DNA of 64,000 nucleotides from Oryzias latipes (Eukaryota; Chordata; Actinopteri; Beloniformes; Adrianichthyidae), in assembly GCF_002234675.1 (NCBI RefSeq), contig NC_019859.2:8397983-8461982 (forward strand). The letters are read 5' to 3'. Positions 40,204 through 52,000 of this stretch are shown one piece after another. The notes under the pieces are model-generated. The model had not been told where the DNA came from. It made no database searches and worked only from the letters and a program-made list of their open reading frames with translations. The position numbers were made by a program, and so were the translations under genes. Numbering within the stretch: the first letter of the stretch is position 1; every line of letters starts with the position of its first letter.

Positions 40204-41772
40204 AGCCCCAACGGTGCAGAAACTAAGCAGCCATCTTACATTCACTGACAGACGGGCTGAGTCTGAAGGCAAACAAGAGCCTCGAACGTGACGCCGAGCA
40301 CTCCGTGTTCGCCTCCGCCAAAGCGTCTCCACGAGCCCGAAACCGAGCCGTCCGCGACGCTTAGGTCCTACCTTATGGGGACATAAACGCTCGACTCCGC
40401 CGCCGGCCGGGGTCCAGGTGACTTGTTGGGTTAGAATTTGCAGCAGCGCCAGAAAATGGCTTTTTTCAGCCCCGTCAGAGGACTGCCCATTTTGGATCAC
40501 GTGACTTTATTTTGTCGCCTCGTTCACGGGGCTGTCCAGAGGCTCCGCGAGGGAGGCCCCGCGAGCTCCCTGTGTGCGTGTGATCTTTTTTTTTCTTTTC
40601 CCCCCGCGCGCTCTCGGGCCTCGTCACGCGCTCCCCACTTCACCTCTTCTGCTTCACCTCTGTCGGCAGGTGGAGGAGCGGTTTGAGCCTCCACCCGAAC
40701 CGTCGCTGCTGTGAAAGAAAACGGATTAAAAAAAAAAACTCCTTAAGAGGCTTTAAAAACTCTCAATCAAGAGTTCAAAAAACGATTCATTTGGGATTTA
40801 AAACTTCAGATGTTTGTTCTAAATGAAAAACCCACCTGAGACTAAAACACTTCATCTGCCCCTCAAGTGTTTCATCTGGATTGCTGATGAGAGGCCCTGC
40901 AGGCCTCAGGAGGCCCAGGCCAAAGCCACTGGCCCACTGTCACTTCTTTAACACTTTCCTTCTGTCTTTTCTGCTTTGTTCCTTTTCTTTCCTTTCTTTT
41001 TACTCCCGTTTGTCCACATCTATTTCTTCCTCGAACTTTATTGTTCAATAGAAAAAACTCCCCACAAATTTTCTCCTCCTAGTAAAAATAAACAAATTGT
41101 TGCATCTACTTTTGACTTTTTCCTCTCCTAAACTGAACTTATGTGACAAAATATTTCAGATAAGTAAAATAATAAAAAAACAAAAGTGTTTTGCCCAAGG
41201 GCACAATGACTGTCAAGCCAGCAATTTCAACCCCCGGTCGACCAGTTGGCAGAAAGTTGCTCAACCCTCTTAGCTACAGAGAGCTATTACCCCCATGTTT
41301 TATTTATTTATTTATTTATTTATTTTTAATTCCACAAAGGAATAAATTCGTGTGTTATGACTTTAAACATGACTTCAATGTATTCCATTTGAAAAGTTGG
41401 ACGAATGCAGAAAAGCTTGGGGGGGAAAAGATTCTATGCTAGCTACGGTCCTCATCTGCTGCTAGCATAAGCTAGCCGTTAGGATGCTACACTTGGCTTG
41501 TATGAATGGTGTAGCACATTGACGGTATACAGAGAAATGGACCGAGTGAGACGTCACACAAAGAAAATGACTCACAACCAAATAAAGTCAATTCAGTCGC
41601 CGTTTTTCTGCTTTATGTCCGTCGCCATGTTGGAGCCAGACGTCCTCAGTAAGCCTTGATTGGTCCGTGTCGGTATTAATAGACATTTCTACGGAAACCA
41701 CTCTCTCCAATCAGGAGTGAGCATGTTAGAAGCCCACACCCCTTCCATTGAAACCAGGCTCAGGAAAATTTA

Positions 41773-42244
41773 GCTGTGTCCGAATTCCCACCCTAATCCC
41801 TAACTACTGAAAAACTACATAGTGAAGGACTATCTAGTGCCCTGGATTTTAAAATCAATTTGGACACCATGCTCACTCCTTTTTTCATTTTTATTTTTTC
41901 AAACGGCGAATGGGACATCATCGATTCCACAAAGTTAAAATCTAATTGATAAGTGTTTTGCGACGATGATTTTTGAGTCCACTGTGTTCTGAAGATTAAA
42001 ACATTGATGGTTAATTAAAAAAATACATTTGAGTATGTTTTGTTTGCAAAAATTGTTCAGGCACAATGCATTGTGGTCTATATTTGCCAATCTAGTGAGC
42101 ATCGATGCACACTGGTTTTTCGCAGAGACTTCTGGGAAACTTCTAGGGCACTCGATTTGGGAATTGTAGATTGGGAGAGCACTACAAAATGGCGAACACA
42201 TTATATAGTGCACTTTGTAATGAGTAGTGAAGGAATTTGGACAC
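41773..42244. mobile_element. Complete MITE with GTGTCCGAATTCC termini
   Basis: The left end GCTGTGTCCGAATTCCCACC mirrors the right end GGAATTTGGACACA. It aligns in reverse with 26960-27370 over its full length, so it shows the uninterrupted form of that element. It is non-coding. Confidence 0.75.
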
Positions 42245-42479
42245 AACCTCTGTCAATCGCTTCAAACATTTGACGCAAGGCCACCTGCTGTTATTGAGGC
42301 ACCTGATTGGTCAGTTTATAACTTGAATAACTTGCGCTTCAGCAAAAATATCATGGAAAAATTTAGATTAGCAAGAACATCTTAAAAAGATGTAGCAGTG
42401 CAAGAATGGCTATTCCAACAAATGAGTAATTGCTGTTAATTTCTCATAGAAAGTCTGTGATTTTGGCTCCTTGAAGGCA

Positions 42480-43310
42480 GCAGGTATTTGCGGGGGGAGG
42501 GGTCACTCAGTCCAGTTCTCTATACAATCAATGGTGTAGCACTATTTCCGTTAGCAAAAAAGTCATCGCTACTGCACGTCCACCTGACAAAAATACAAAT
42601 ACGTAAAGGTATTTTTCTTGTTTGAAAATGCTGTTGGCAACTGTTTCAATTCCTCAAAGACCCACTCCGAAAAATTTGTTTTTGATGTTTTAAAACGTTC
42701 TTGTGGCATTTTTTTGGTGATGAGGACATATATATGTATATTTAAAAAATAGCTCAAAATTGCACTTTTAAGTGTTTCTTCATTCAAATAGTTGTGAATA
42801 CAGAGCAGACAAAGAAATGCTGTTTGGAAAAAGTTGTAGTTGTGATTTAGAAATTACAACTGGCAAGTCACAAGCTACCTGCTCCGCTCTATTCTGATGC
42901 ATCCACTCGCAGACAAATAGATCCATGAACATCTTTGTTTTCCTTACCTGAGCCGGCATATGTCTCAAAACTGTACGGCTTGACTGCTCCAATATTGCTC
43001 GGCATTTTTGTTGTACCACTATTGTTTGCTTGGAGATCCATAGGGTGTAAGCTAGCAGGAGAGACTGTAAACAGAGAGCTCTCAGTAATGGAGAAGGAAA
43101 GTGAGGGTGTGGTTGCTAAGCGCCAACAGTCCCCCCCACAACTCAGAGGTAAATTACTAATAAACTGCTACCGCTCTGCCGAAATTATGTCCTAGGAAAA
43201 AACACAGGTTTGTATTTTTTCATTTGGCTGAAAACAGCATAATCATCGTTAAAAAGGACCACTGGAAACGCTTTTACAATAGATCAAAAGATGATCAAAG
43301 GGGTCTCAAA
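42480..43310. repeat. Dispersed repeat (related to 36.4 and 47.1 kb)
   Basis: Contains TCACTCAGTCCAGTTCTC near 42505 and GCTAGCAGGAGAGACTGTAA near 43050, followed by ACAACTCAGAGGTAAAT. The same words occur in the same order at 47230-47365 and in reverse at 36540-36850. The element ends are not defined and it has no ORF of note. Confidence 0.45.
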
Positions 43311-44276
43311 GTTGGGGTGTTAGTGTTGCTCAAACTTTGAGTTTTTCTGGTTAAATTTTTGACCCGAAAGTCTGGAAAAACAAATATTTCAAAGTAAGCG
43401 AAACACTTGTTAAAATCAGGAAATTAAAAAAAAAACATGGTTTATTCTATAGTTAAAACTGGAGCTTGGATTTGTGAAGGGTTTTCAGTAAATGGGAATT
43501 CTCAAAAAAATCCATCAGTTGTTTTTTTTTGCTTTGGTCCCCATAAATATCCTGGGTAATAGGAGCAGAAAATAAAAAAGAACCTTCAGAAATACATAAC
43601 AGACTTCCAGACTTTGACTCTAGATGCATTATAAATGTACAAAAAAGCATTGCAAAAGCACATTTACAGCGGCGTCAATCAATATGTGTCATCATATATT
43701 CTTAGTCAATCTTAGTCAACATGAAATATGGGTTATTGGATCAAAAAAAAAGGTTAAAAACTGAAAAGGAAAGTTTTAGATCTTTAGCCAAAACTGTAAA
43801 GGTGCAGCTTTTGCAGTAAGTGTTTGCACAACAAATAAGCCATAACATCTCCCAAGTCCACACATAAACAGCGACGGTTTACCAAACACGAATTTACAGC
43901 ATGAAAGCAGCACAAACTTTACTCAGTGCATCCGAGTTTTATCATAGGCGATCAGTGAATCACCTTATTTTCTATGTTGAATCCACAAAAAACTCAGATT
44001 ATTGACTCACCTTTTAATAAAAAAAAGGTCCAGTTCATACTCTCTGTAGAGGAGAGAATTAACAAAGCAGCAGAGCTTTTTTTTATATATATATGGTGAA
44101 TTGAGACATTCTTTTACCAAAAAATCTCTGCCATTTACTTCAATCCTATACTATAGGGCCTATTGTCTAAACACCCAGAAGTGCGCTGTTAACTCTTGGT
44201 TGTCACCAGAGGTGTGCCAGGTGTGTCAGTCACTCCCAATCAACAGGGATTCATTGTTTCCTGTTCTTGACTGCAT

Positions 44277-44853
44277 TTAAAGGGCTTATACCATGAAAAT
44301 CAATTTTTTGAGGTTTTAAGTGTATTATAATGTCCATTCCTTACAAAAAGAAACCCCAAAGTGACATTTGATCAGTTCAGGCATTTCTGTATGGAAGCAT
44401 ATCTGTCTCATAATTCAAAATTAAAAGTCAAGTTCAGCAGATTGATTTTTCATTTTATTTTTGATTCAACGAACACAGCTCTATTGTGAAAATGAAAAAG
44501 CATTTTGGGTATTGACTTTCATTTTGAATTATGAGACAGATAGGCTTCCATATTTTTTATCATGTTTACTCCTGCTAGCAGACACATCGCAGCTCGCCAA
44601 CATCACCAACTTGAAGTCATTTCCTCAACTTGAGCTGCCAATTAAAATCCTCATATTTTCAGGTTTGTCACAATCCAAATGGTCTCGGTCAAATGGTAAC
44701 GTTTCAGAGTTTATTCCTGTCCAGTTGTGACACTTCGTCACCTTTTGCACTCACGGCACAACCCTCATGTTCCGGAGACCGGGCATCGGTGAGAGTGCTG
44801 TAGGTCAGCTCTGCAAACAGACTGAGGTTCTCTGGCATGGAATAAAGGCCCTA
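44277..44853. mobile_element. Diverged relative of the 4.9-kb MITE, with insert
   Basis: The left end TTAAAGGGCTTATACCATG, continuing GAGGTTTTAAGTGTATTATA, matches the reversed right part of 4930-5436. The right end GGCATGGAATAAAGGCCCTA pairs with it. A 163-bp palindromic element (44390-44552) sits inside: TATGGAAGCATATCTGTCTC and AATTATGAGACAGATAGGCT + TCCATA are inverted repeats. Confidence 0.6.
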
Positions 44854-45469
44854 CAAGTATCTGTTTGTAACCATCAAAACCCCATCAAATCTATTCTATG
44901 CAAGCGGAACAGAAGCATTGAAAAAGATGTACAGAGAGAGAATAAAACTAAAACAGTGATAAACAGTAAATTCCTCTTTGTTTTCATCTGTTTATGCTGG
45001 CTAGCAGGGTTCTTTTTCAAAATCACATCTCCACCATTATTAAATGGACGTCTGAATCAAGCAACATGTAATTTTAGTTGAAAAACTTTTTTTTTAAATC
45101 GAATTCTGTCGCTCACATTAATATTTTGTTGTTGTCAGATATTTTTTATAATGACTCACTTTACATTTGGTTATTTAGTTGAAATTTGTATTCAGGGCAA
45201 CTAACAGGTTTTTACATTAGGTTAGTTGTTGTGTATCTAACTTCATGTAAAGCACTTTGAAATGCTACTGTACGCAAAAGATGTTCTACACAGACTGGAC
45301 ATGTTTAACCTGTACAAAATAAAAGCATAATATATAAAATGTATGAATACACTTGACAAAGGTTTCTTGTTTTTGTCATCTGATTACTTAATCCAGATTA
45401 CATTTAATCTGTGCTGCCCTGCTCTGTTGAACGTGCCACTCTGTGAAAAATCCATGCAGTTCTCACAAC

Positions 45470-46023
45470 AACCCGTAGGGGGCGCTGTTTACCGTGAAAT
45501 GCGGTGCAGGCGCCATCTTGAGGGAGACCCGATCGCAGCGTTCGGCTGGCGGCGGCGCCCGACGGCAGTCTCCGGGCACACCATGAGGGGATTACTCGCC
45601 TGCGTTTAAAACGGAACAGTTACGTTTTTCCTTTTAGTTTTTCTTTTCTTTTTTTAAAAAAATTCTCTGTCCAGAGGAAGCGAGGCACCGCACGGTGGCA
45701 GCTCTGCGCCACACACAGGCCGCGATTTCATCAGAAAGTCGCGCGGCTGCGCTGTAGCCCGATGGCCGGTTAGCCGCTCTCTGGACTCCACCGCGGCCTG
45801 CTCGGGCGGAGGAAGGGTGGTGACGGAGCAAAATGCTCCACCGTTGACTCCCATCAACGCAGCCAGCCCACAGACGCACCGAGAGTCGGTCCACGATGCA
45901 CTTAGCGAGCTTTCCACGCTCGTAACGTCTCCGTTTTACACATTTAGATAGTTTTTTCCTTGTTTCCGTTGTTTTTATTTTTTATTTTGAAATTGTTTTT
46001 GAGAGCGCCGTCTGAACGCAGAC
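45470..46023 (+). promoter_or_regulatory. pip4k2b: pip4k2b promoter, CpG island and 5' UTR
   Basis: CpG-rich DNA upstream of the ATG. GCGCCATCTTG at 45510-45520 is a strong YY1-type site (CAAGATGGCGC on the other strand) and GGGGGCGCTG lies near 45479. The start site is probably between these and about 45.95 kb. Minus-strand frames at 45634-45917 carry no recognisable domain and are attributed to GC content. Confidence 0.55.
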
Positions 46024-49000
46024 ATGTCAGCCAACTGCACCAGCGCAGCGGCCGCCAGCGCCAGCAAAACCAAGACGAAAAAGAAGCATTTTATAGGGCA
46101 GAAAGTGAAGTTATTCCGCGCGAGCGAGCCCATCCTCAGCGTTTTGATGTGGGGAGTCAACCACACGGTGAGTCGGAGCATCCTCCCGTTGTTTTGATTT
46201 TCTAGCTTTCTTGCTAACCTGTTAGCCAGCTGCCCTCATCTGTCAAAGCGGCTTTTCTGTCATCAATTGATCCTTGCGGGTCGTGATTGCTTCTGTTTGT
46301 CGTGGTTAGCTAGCAGCTGTTATGTGAAGCTGCTGTTATCTTATTTATTTATTTATTATTTGGGGGACAGATTCATGTTGGGATCTATAGATCCTCTCCG
46401 TAAATCAGATCAACTTCTATAACTGACTTTAATCGTTGGCAATTTAGGCTCGTGGCTGTGGTGGTGGAGGGGATTATCTGCTGTCATAGATTATGGATTG
46501 AGAGGTGTTTCGGTTGCCAAGCTGCCGTGATCTGCTGCTGCAGGCGTGAGGAGGGGCGTGTCAGGCAGCAGCAGCAGCTTTCCCCGGATTGTGACCGGGG
46601 GGGAGGCGGCGATCTCCAGCCGTTTGTCGCAGCCTTTCTTTATAAATAGAGCTGAAAATGTATCGCGTCTGGCCGAAGCTTCGTGCGGCTATGAAAAGGT
46701 TTCGGGTTGGGTGATGGAGTCTGCCGAACCTGCACGAGTCTGATTGATGCGCGGAAAGCTGGCGGCGAGCTGCGCGCGCGCGCCCGGATTACCAAGCCGA
46801 CCTATTTGGCCAGAGCCCAGGAGCTCATGTTCAAGCGACCCCAGAGGTGAAATATGTTTCAATCTGAGACGCGGAATGATGGAAATGACCGCAGAGATGT
46901 TGAACGAAGACCTGGAGAAGCAGAATGACCAGATATGAAACCAAACTGTGACACAGATTCACACAACTGCTGCTTAAAACACGGATTTACAGCCAAACCC
47001 AACATTAAAACACTAAATCCCTGTGAATTACAGACAAATACGTTTAATAAAAAGAAAAAAACCGTTGGCAATCAATGCAACCACTGAAATGTCTTTACAA
47101 TTTCTGGTAGAATCACTGGTAGACGACTAGATCCATGCACGCCTGTGTTTTCCTCGTCTGGCTCAAAAATGTACGGCTGGATAGCTCCAAGATAGCTCGC
47201 CTTTGCTGTTACACTGGTAATGTTATGTAGGGGGGACTGTAAGCTAGCAGGAGAGAGTGTAAACGGAGAGCTCTCAGTTAAATTTGATGGGAAGGGCGGC
47301 TGGGGTTGCTCCACACCACACAACGGTTCCACCCACAACTCAGAGGTGAATTTCTGATGAACTCCTGTCATTCTGCAGAAACTAATTTAATTTAAACACC
47401 ATAATCCTAATTAAAAGACAACACTTTTACAAAAGATGATCGGAGTGAGACTTTTATTGATTGGTTTGACAGATTCAAGCAAGTTCTTCATAATACTTAA
47501 ATTAGAAACAACAGTTTGATGCATTTTAATAGATTACAATAAATGAAACTAGACTAACATGCAGCTGTTTAGCAGTGCGTGATTCTTCAGGAGTTGCATC
47601 AGAACACAGATGGACTTGAGATGGAAGTACAGTAATTGTATGATTAGCTTCTGAAAAGACAATGCTCCAGTATGTGGAATAACGTTCAATAGAGATGCCA
47701 CAATTCCCGGTTTCCCACCAAATTGTATGTCACACCACTAAACCGAATCACGAGGGGAGCTATGGTTCCATCCCTACTGCATAGCAGTATGTAGAAAGTG
47801 ACAAACACGTGTGTAAGAAGGGTTTATTATTTATTGTTTTAATACATTACACCAGGCTTAGTAAAAGACAACTCAAAGGTTCTTATTCATTGTTAGTGTC
47901 TTATTAGCAAATTCTAAAGATTTATCCAACTTTTTAGTTGTTATGTAAAAGACAAAACTGCCGCCCAAAAATCGGGGATTGAAGCGCATGAAGCGCATTT
48001 TGGGGAAAGGGAACCGTTCAAGCAGACAGACAAAGTTATTAAATCAGATTTTCTGAAATTGAACACTTTAGCACAGCATGCCCTTGTGTTGAACTTGTGT
48101 CACTCCAATTGTCCCGATCAGACAGCGTTGTATGAGTTCCAACTGTGTAATCATCAAACCGGATCAGTTGGTCAGGATCCCTGTGATCCCATTGGATCAG
48201 TTAGTTTGAGAGCAAAGGCGTCTGCCAAAGTTGGTCTCGAGTCCTCCACTAAGGTCGGAGTTCAGGGCTTTTTTGTGTCCTGGTGTTCTCAACGTGGGTT
48301 CAGGTTTTCATGGATGTTTGTGGTTTGATCCGTCTTTGCTGTTGGGGAGCAGAGAAGAAGAGCATTTTGGTCGATGAAGCAGCTCCTCTTTGACCAGCTC
48401 TGTGGTGGAACCGGTCAGGGTCTGGCCGGATCCGTTCAGATGAATCCGGGGGAGCAGCTAACTGCAGATGTGTTTCTGGCTGCGGCCTCTCCAGGGTTGA
48501 GCGGTGAACTCTGGCAGTGGGCGTGTGCGTGCAGCTCCGGCCCGATGAGCTGATTCTGTGGGTGTGAGGCGGATTCGGCACATCAAACGGCCCTCGCATC
48601 GAAGCCCGCCTCTCACAGTCAGAAGTCGTGTGGGTATTAGATGGAGCTGGATGCTGGAGAATTTCCAGCAGGACGTCTGCTGGCGTTTAGGTGATGTGGA
48701 CGCCGCCAATCCCTCAGATTTTCTATATTTGAAACGGAGTGACACTCAGCAGATCTCGCGTTTGTGGTGTTCCCATGAAAACCTGACATTCGCTGCTCTA
48801 CCAAACATGAAATATTAACCTTATGTCTGATGTAACACCGTTCCCCTTCATTTCTCAACGGATTCTGTGAAAAGAGGCAGCGTTCTCTGTTCTGACGCCT
48901 TTGAGGCAGAACCTGCTCAGCTTTTTACACAATTTGAGCTCAAACTACTGTTTTTTAAATGTATTCGTGAGGTCATCACAAATTTGAAAACCTCTGCTGC

Positions 49001-52000
49001 CAGGCTTCACCTGTGTCCCATCAGATCAGAGAAAGCGACCTAAAAAGGTTTTTCTCCATATTTGAATGTGAATGAGAACTCCCAGATTAACCCCAGAGAA
49101 ACTGTCATAGAAATGAAAAAAAGACCTTTTTATTTAGCAATCTGTAGATGCATTAACACATTTCCATGATGTAAAGTCTTGATGTTACTGAAGTAGAGCT
49201 GCTCTACTCCTGCTGAAAACTGGATTCGCTCACATAAATGCTGGAACTGTTTTTTTCTTCCACAAAGAAAATGAAAGATAAAGAAAAACCTGAGCTCCAA
49301 ACGTGAATAATATCCGACAACATCCAGGCTTTCAGAACATTTCATACTTGATAGCAAAAAACGCCAGAACCTAAACCTCCATCAGTATAGTGACTGCTAA
49401 AAACACAGAAACAGGCTTTTTAATTTACAAGATTTGAAGAAAAAACAAGCATTTTTCTCAAAGCTTAAAATAAATGCGGAACTTTCCTTTTTACATGACA
49501 TTAAAAGCTAACTGACAGCTGTTTTTTGCCTGATAAAAACAGAAAACCCATTTTTATGATTTGACAAATCAGTATTTTGTTGAGTAAGTATAGATTGATT
49601 TGATATCAATGCATATTTTATTTTCACCCAGCTGGAAATGATTCCTTTAAAAAATCATTGCTTTATCCTAGTTTTGAGACTGAAGCAGCTGTAAAACTGC
49701 GTCTCCTGTCCACAGATAATATATACGGTAAATATAATCTCTTCTGTTTTGAGCAGAATAAAAACAGGAACGTCTCCTCGGGTTTGTAAAGTCTGCATCA
49801 GTCAGCCGCCATGCTAACGTTAGCCGAACCAAATGTCTGACCTCCACTGACCCCACAACAAACCCTGGACTCAAGCTGAAACATGCATCCGAACTTCCTG
49901 TTTCATTTGTTTACGTTTCTTTGGTTTACTGATTTATGTTTTGGGGGGCGGCTGATGAAATTGTCCCCCATCCAGAAACTTTATGTCGTCCCTTTTCCAG
50001 TTTTTCTGGAACCTTTTGGTTCTTGTTCCTGTAAACTTGGAACCATTTTTGGGGGAAAAAATGTTACGCTTAGGCCCATCTTTCTGAGATTTACAGAGAT
50101 CAGTGACGACCCCAAAGGTCATCCTGCCGTCAGGAGCTGATTTACAACACCAAAGGAGAGAAAAAAGGAGCTCCTGAGGTTTTCAGCAGGATTCTGTTTG
50201 TGAACCGCTCGAGCTAAATTCATCTGTTTTCGTCCGTGAGGCTCGTTTGTTTACCTCAGGAAAGCTTCTCATCTCTGTCTTTTTTTCCCCTCCTCAGGTC
50301 AACGAGTTAAGTAATGTGCCTGTACCGGTTATGTTGATGCCAGACGACTTTAAAGCTTACAGTAAGATCAAAGTGGACAACCACCTATTTAACAAGTACG
50401 TACCGCCTGTCGCTGCTTTGCAGAGCGTGTGGTGACTTTAGAAATGCCTCCCTCCCTCCCTCCCTCCCTCCATCAGTCAGAATGAAGCCATTTTCCACAC
50501 CATCGACTCCAGATGAGCCGACAAAACGTACGACAGAGAACCTGAACGCAGGAGATGAAGAAACAGTAGGAAGATGATGGATTGACCCAGTTTGAGGTCA
50601 TTAAAAGAACGTGCTGGATGAAGGGAGAGGGAAGTCCAGACGGGAACAAACAATCCTTCAAGAAAACAAATGGAAAAACGCTGACAGATCATTTGATTTG
50701 TAGATTTAACGCGTTTTCTGGGGTTATTTCTGTGTCCTGCAGCATCATTCAAGTTCCAAACACTTTTATTTTGAAATCGATTTCCCAGAGAAACAAAAGA
50801 GCTGAAAACAATAAAATAATAAAGCAATAATCGGAACTGGCCAAGACAACTAGAATGAGTGTTTGGAGACATTGTGAAGTTAGATTCTCATGCGTTTATA
50901 TTGGGGGACAGTACCAGTTTTGGTCCGACCCAAATGTGGATTTGAGTTGTTTGAAGCATCGCTCCAGTTGGGAAGGCGTCTGGCTCACTCCTGCTTTACT
51001 TTCCTGTCGTCTTCATTATCGTACAGCTTGGACAGAATTCCTGATCGCCATTGTTTCCCACTTCTGTTTTTCCCGGCTCATTTTCAGTAACGAACCTCCG
51101 AGTCTCTGTGTTTTCTCGCTCTCATTCTCTGCCTCCGCCGTTTAGAGAGAACCTGCCGAGTCGCTTCAAGTTCAAAGAGTACTGTCCCATGGTGTTCAGG
51201 AACCTGAGGGAACGCTTCGGCATCGACGACCAGGACTACCAGGTGACAGACTCAAGCCCCGCCCCTAAAACCTTTGGAAGCTCTGGGATTAGAAACAGAC
51301 GTGCTCTATTTGTTCTTCTTTGGCAGAACTCTCTCACCAGGAGCGCCCCGCTCAACAGCGACTCCCAGGGTCGCTTCGGCAACCGCTTCCTGTGCAGCTA
51401 CGACCATCGCTTCGTAATCAAAACCATTTCTAGCGAAGACATCGCAGAGATGCACAGCATCCTGAAGAAGTATCACCAGGTAACGGCTTAACCTCTGGGG
51501 TGGGGGTTCTGGCTGACGGAGTAACTCCTCCCCTTCCTCTCAGCGCAAACATTCAAGAGGAGGCGAGAAAAGATGGAAATCGATCGGTCTTTGGGTCATC
51601 ACATACACAAAATACAGTATAAATGAAAAGTGAAGGGAACTGAGACAGAACCGGGACAAAAATGACATCATGACACCTCCTGCTTCATGTGAATGAAAAT
51701 ACGCCCCTCCCACCCCTCCAAATGTGGGGGCTTGGCTTCATCCACAGCATGAATGTGTTGAAAAGAGAAACCTCCTTTCAGGTTTTGCTTTCACACTCCA
51801 GATGAGAAGGATTCACATTCCCATTCGGACCAAACCAGCTTAAAAAAAAGAAAAAATGCCCAAACACTGTGTTCCCCAGAAACAAAGCGGGTTCTCAGCT
51901 TCACCTGGCAGACATTTCCCAGCTTTATCCCTTTACCAGTGACTGTAAATGACAGCTGGACTGAGTGGCCTCTCACCTGTTGCCTGACCCGCTGGTTCCA

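Larger units (their letters stand above)
39898..40235 (-). other. pcgf2: pcgf2 5' UTR exon and first intron (inferred)
   Basis: On the minus strand an acceptor (CCCCCTGCAG, about 39911-39920) lies 13 nt before the ATG. An upstream GTGAGA donor at 40088-40083 would define a non-coding first exon from about 40230 to 40089 and a 178-bp intron. This leader would contain a G-rich run and a strong hairpin. The model rests on splice-site consensus only. Confidence 0.45.
39940..40700 (-). promoter_or_regulatory. pcgf2: pcgf2 CpG island and promoter
   Basis: A GC- and CpG-dense block next to the first pcgf2 exons. AAGATGGCTGC on the minus strand (40237-40227) matches the YY1 initiator-type site often found at transcription starts. 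Further upstream are GCCATTTTGG (about 40487) and a CACGTG E-box (40498-40503). No TATA box is evident. The plus-strand frames here are side-effects of GC content. Confidence 0.6.
40701..45469. other. Gene-free interval between pcgf2 and pip4k2b
   Basis: No coding exon seen on either strand. Contents are a (TTTA)n tract at 41298-41326, a MITE at 41773-42244, dispersed repeat sequence around 42480-43300 and a nested MITE pair at 44277-44853. In the human order psmb3 would be expected near here; none of its exons is recognisable. Confidence 0.55.

Noticed and set aside
40701..45469. psmb3 expected from human gene order
   Set aside because: I found no proteasome beta-subunit exon sequence on either strand here. 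Absence is reported as an observation and not annotated.
45634..45917. Two overlapping minus-strand frames upstream of pip4k2b
   Set aside because: They fall in the CpG island/5' UTR, in two frames at once, with no recognisable domain or splice context.
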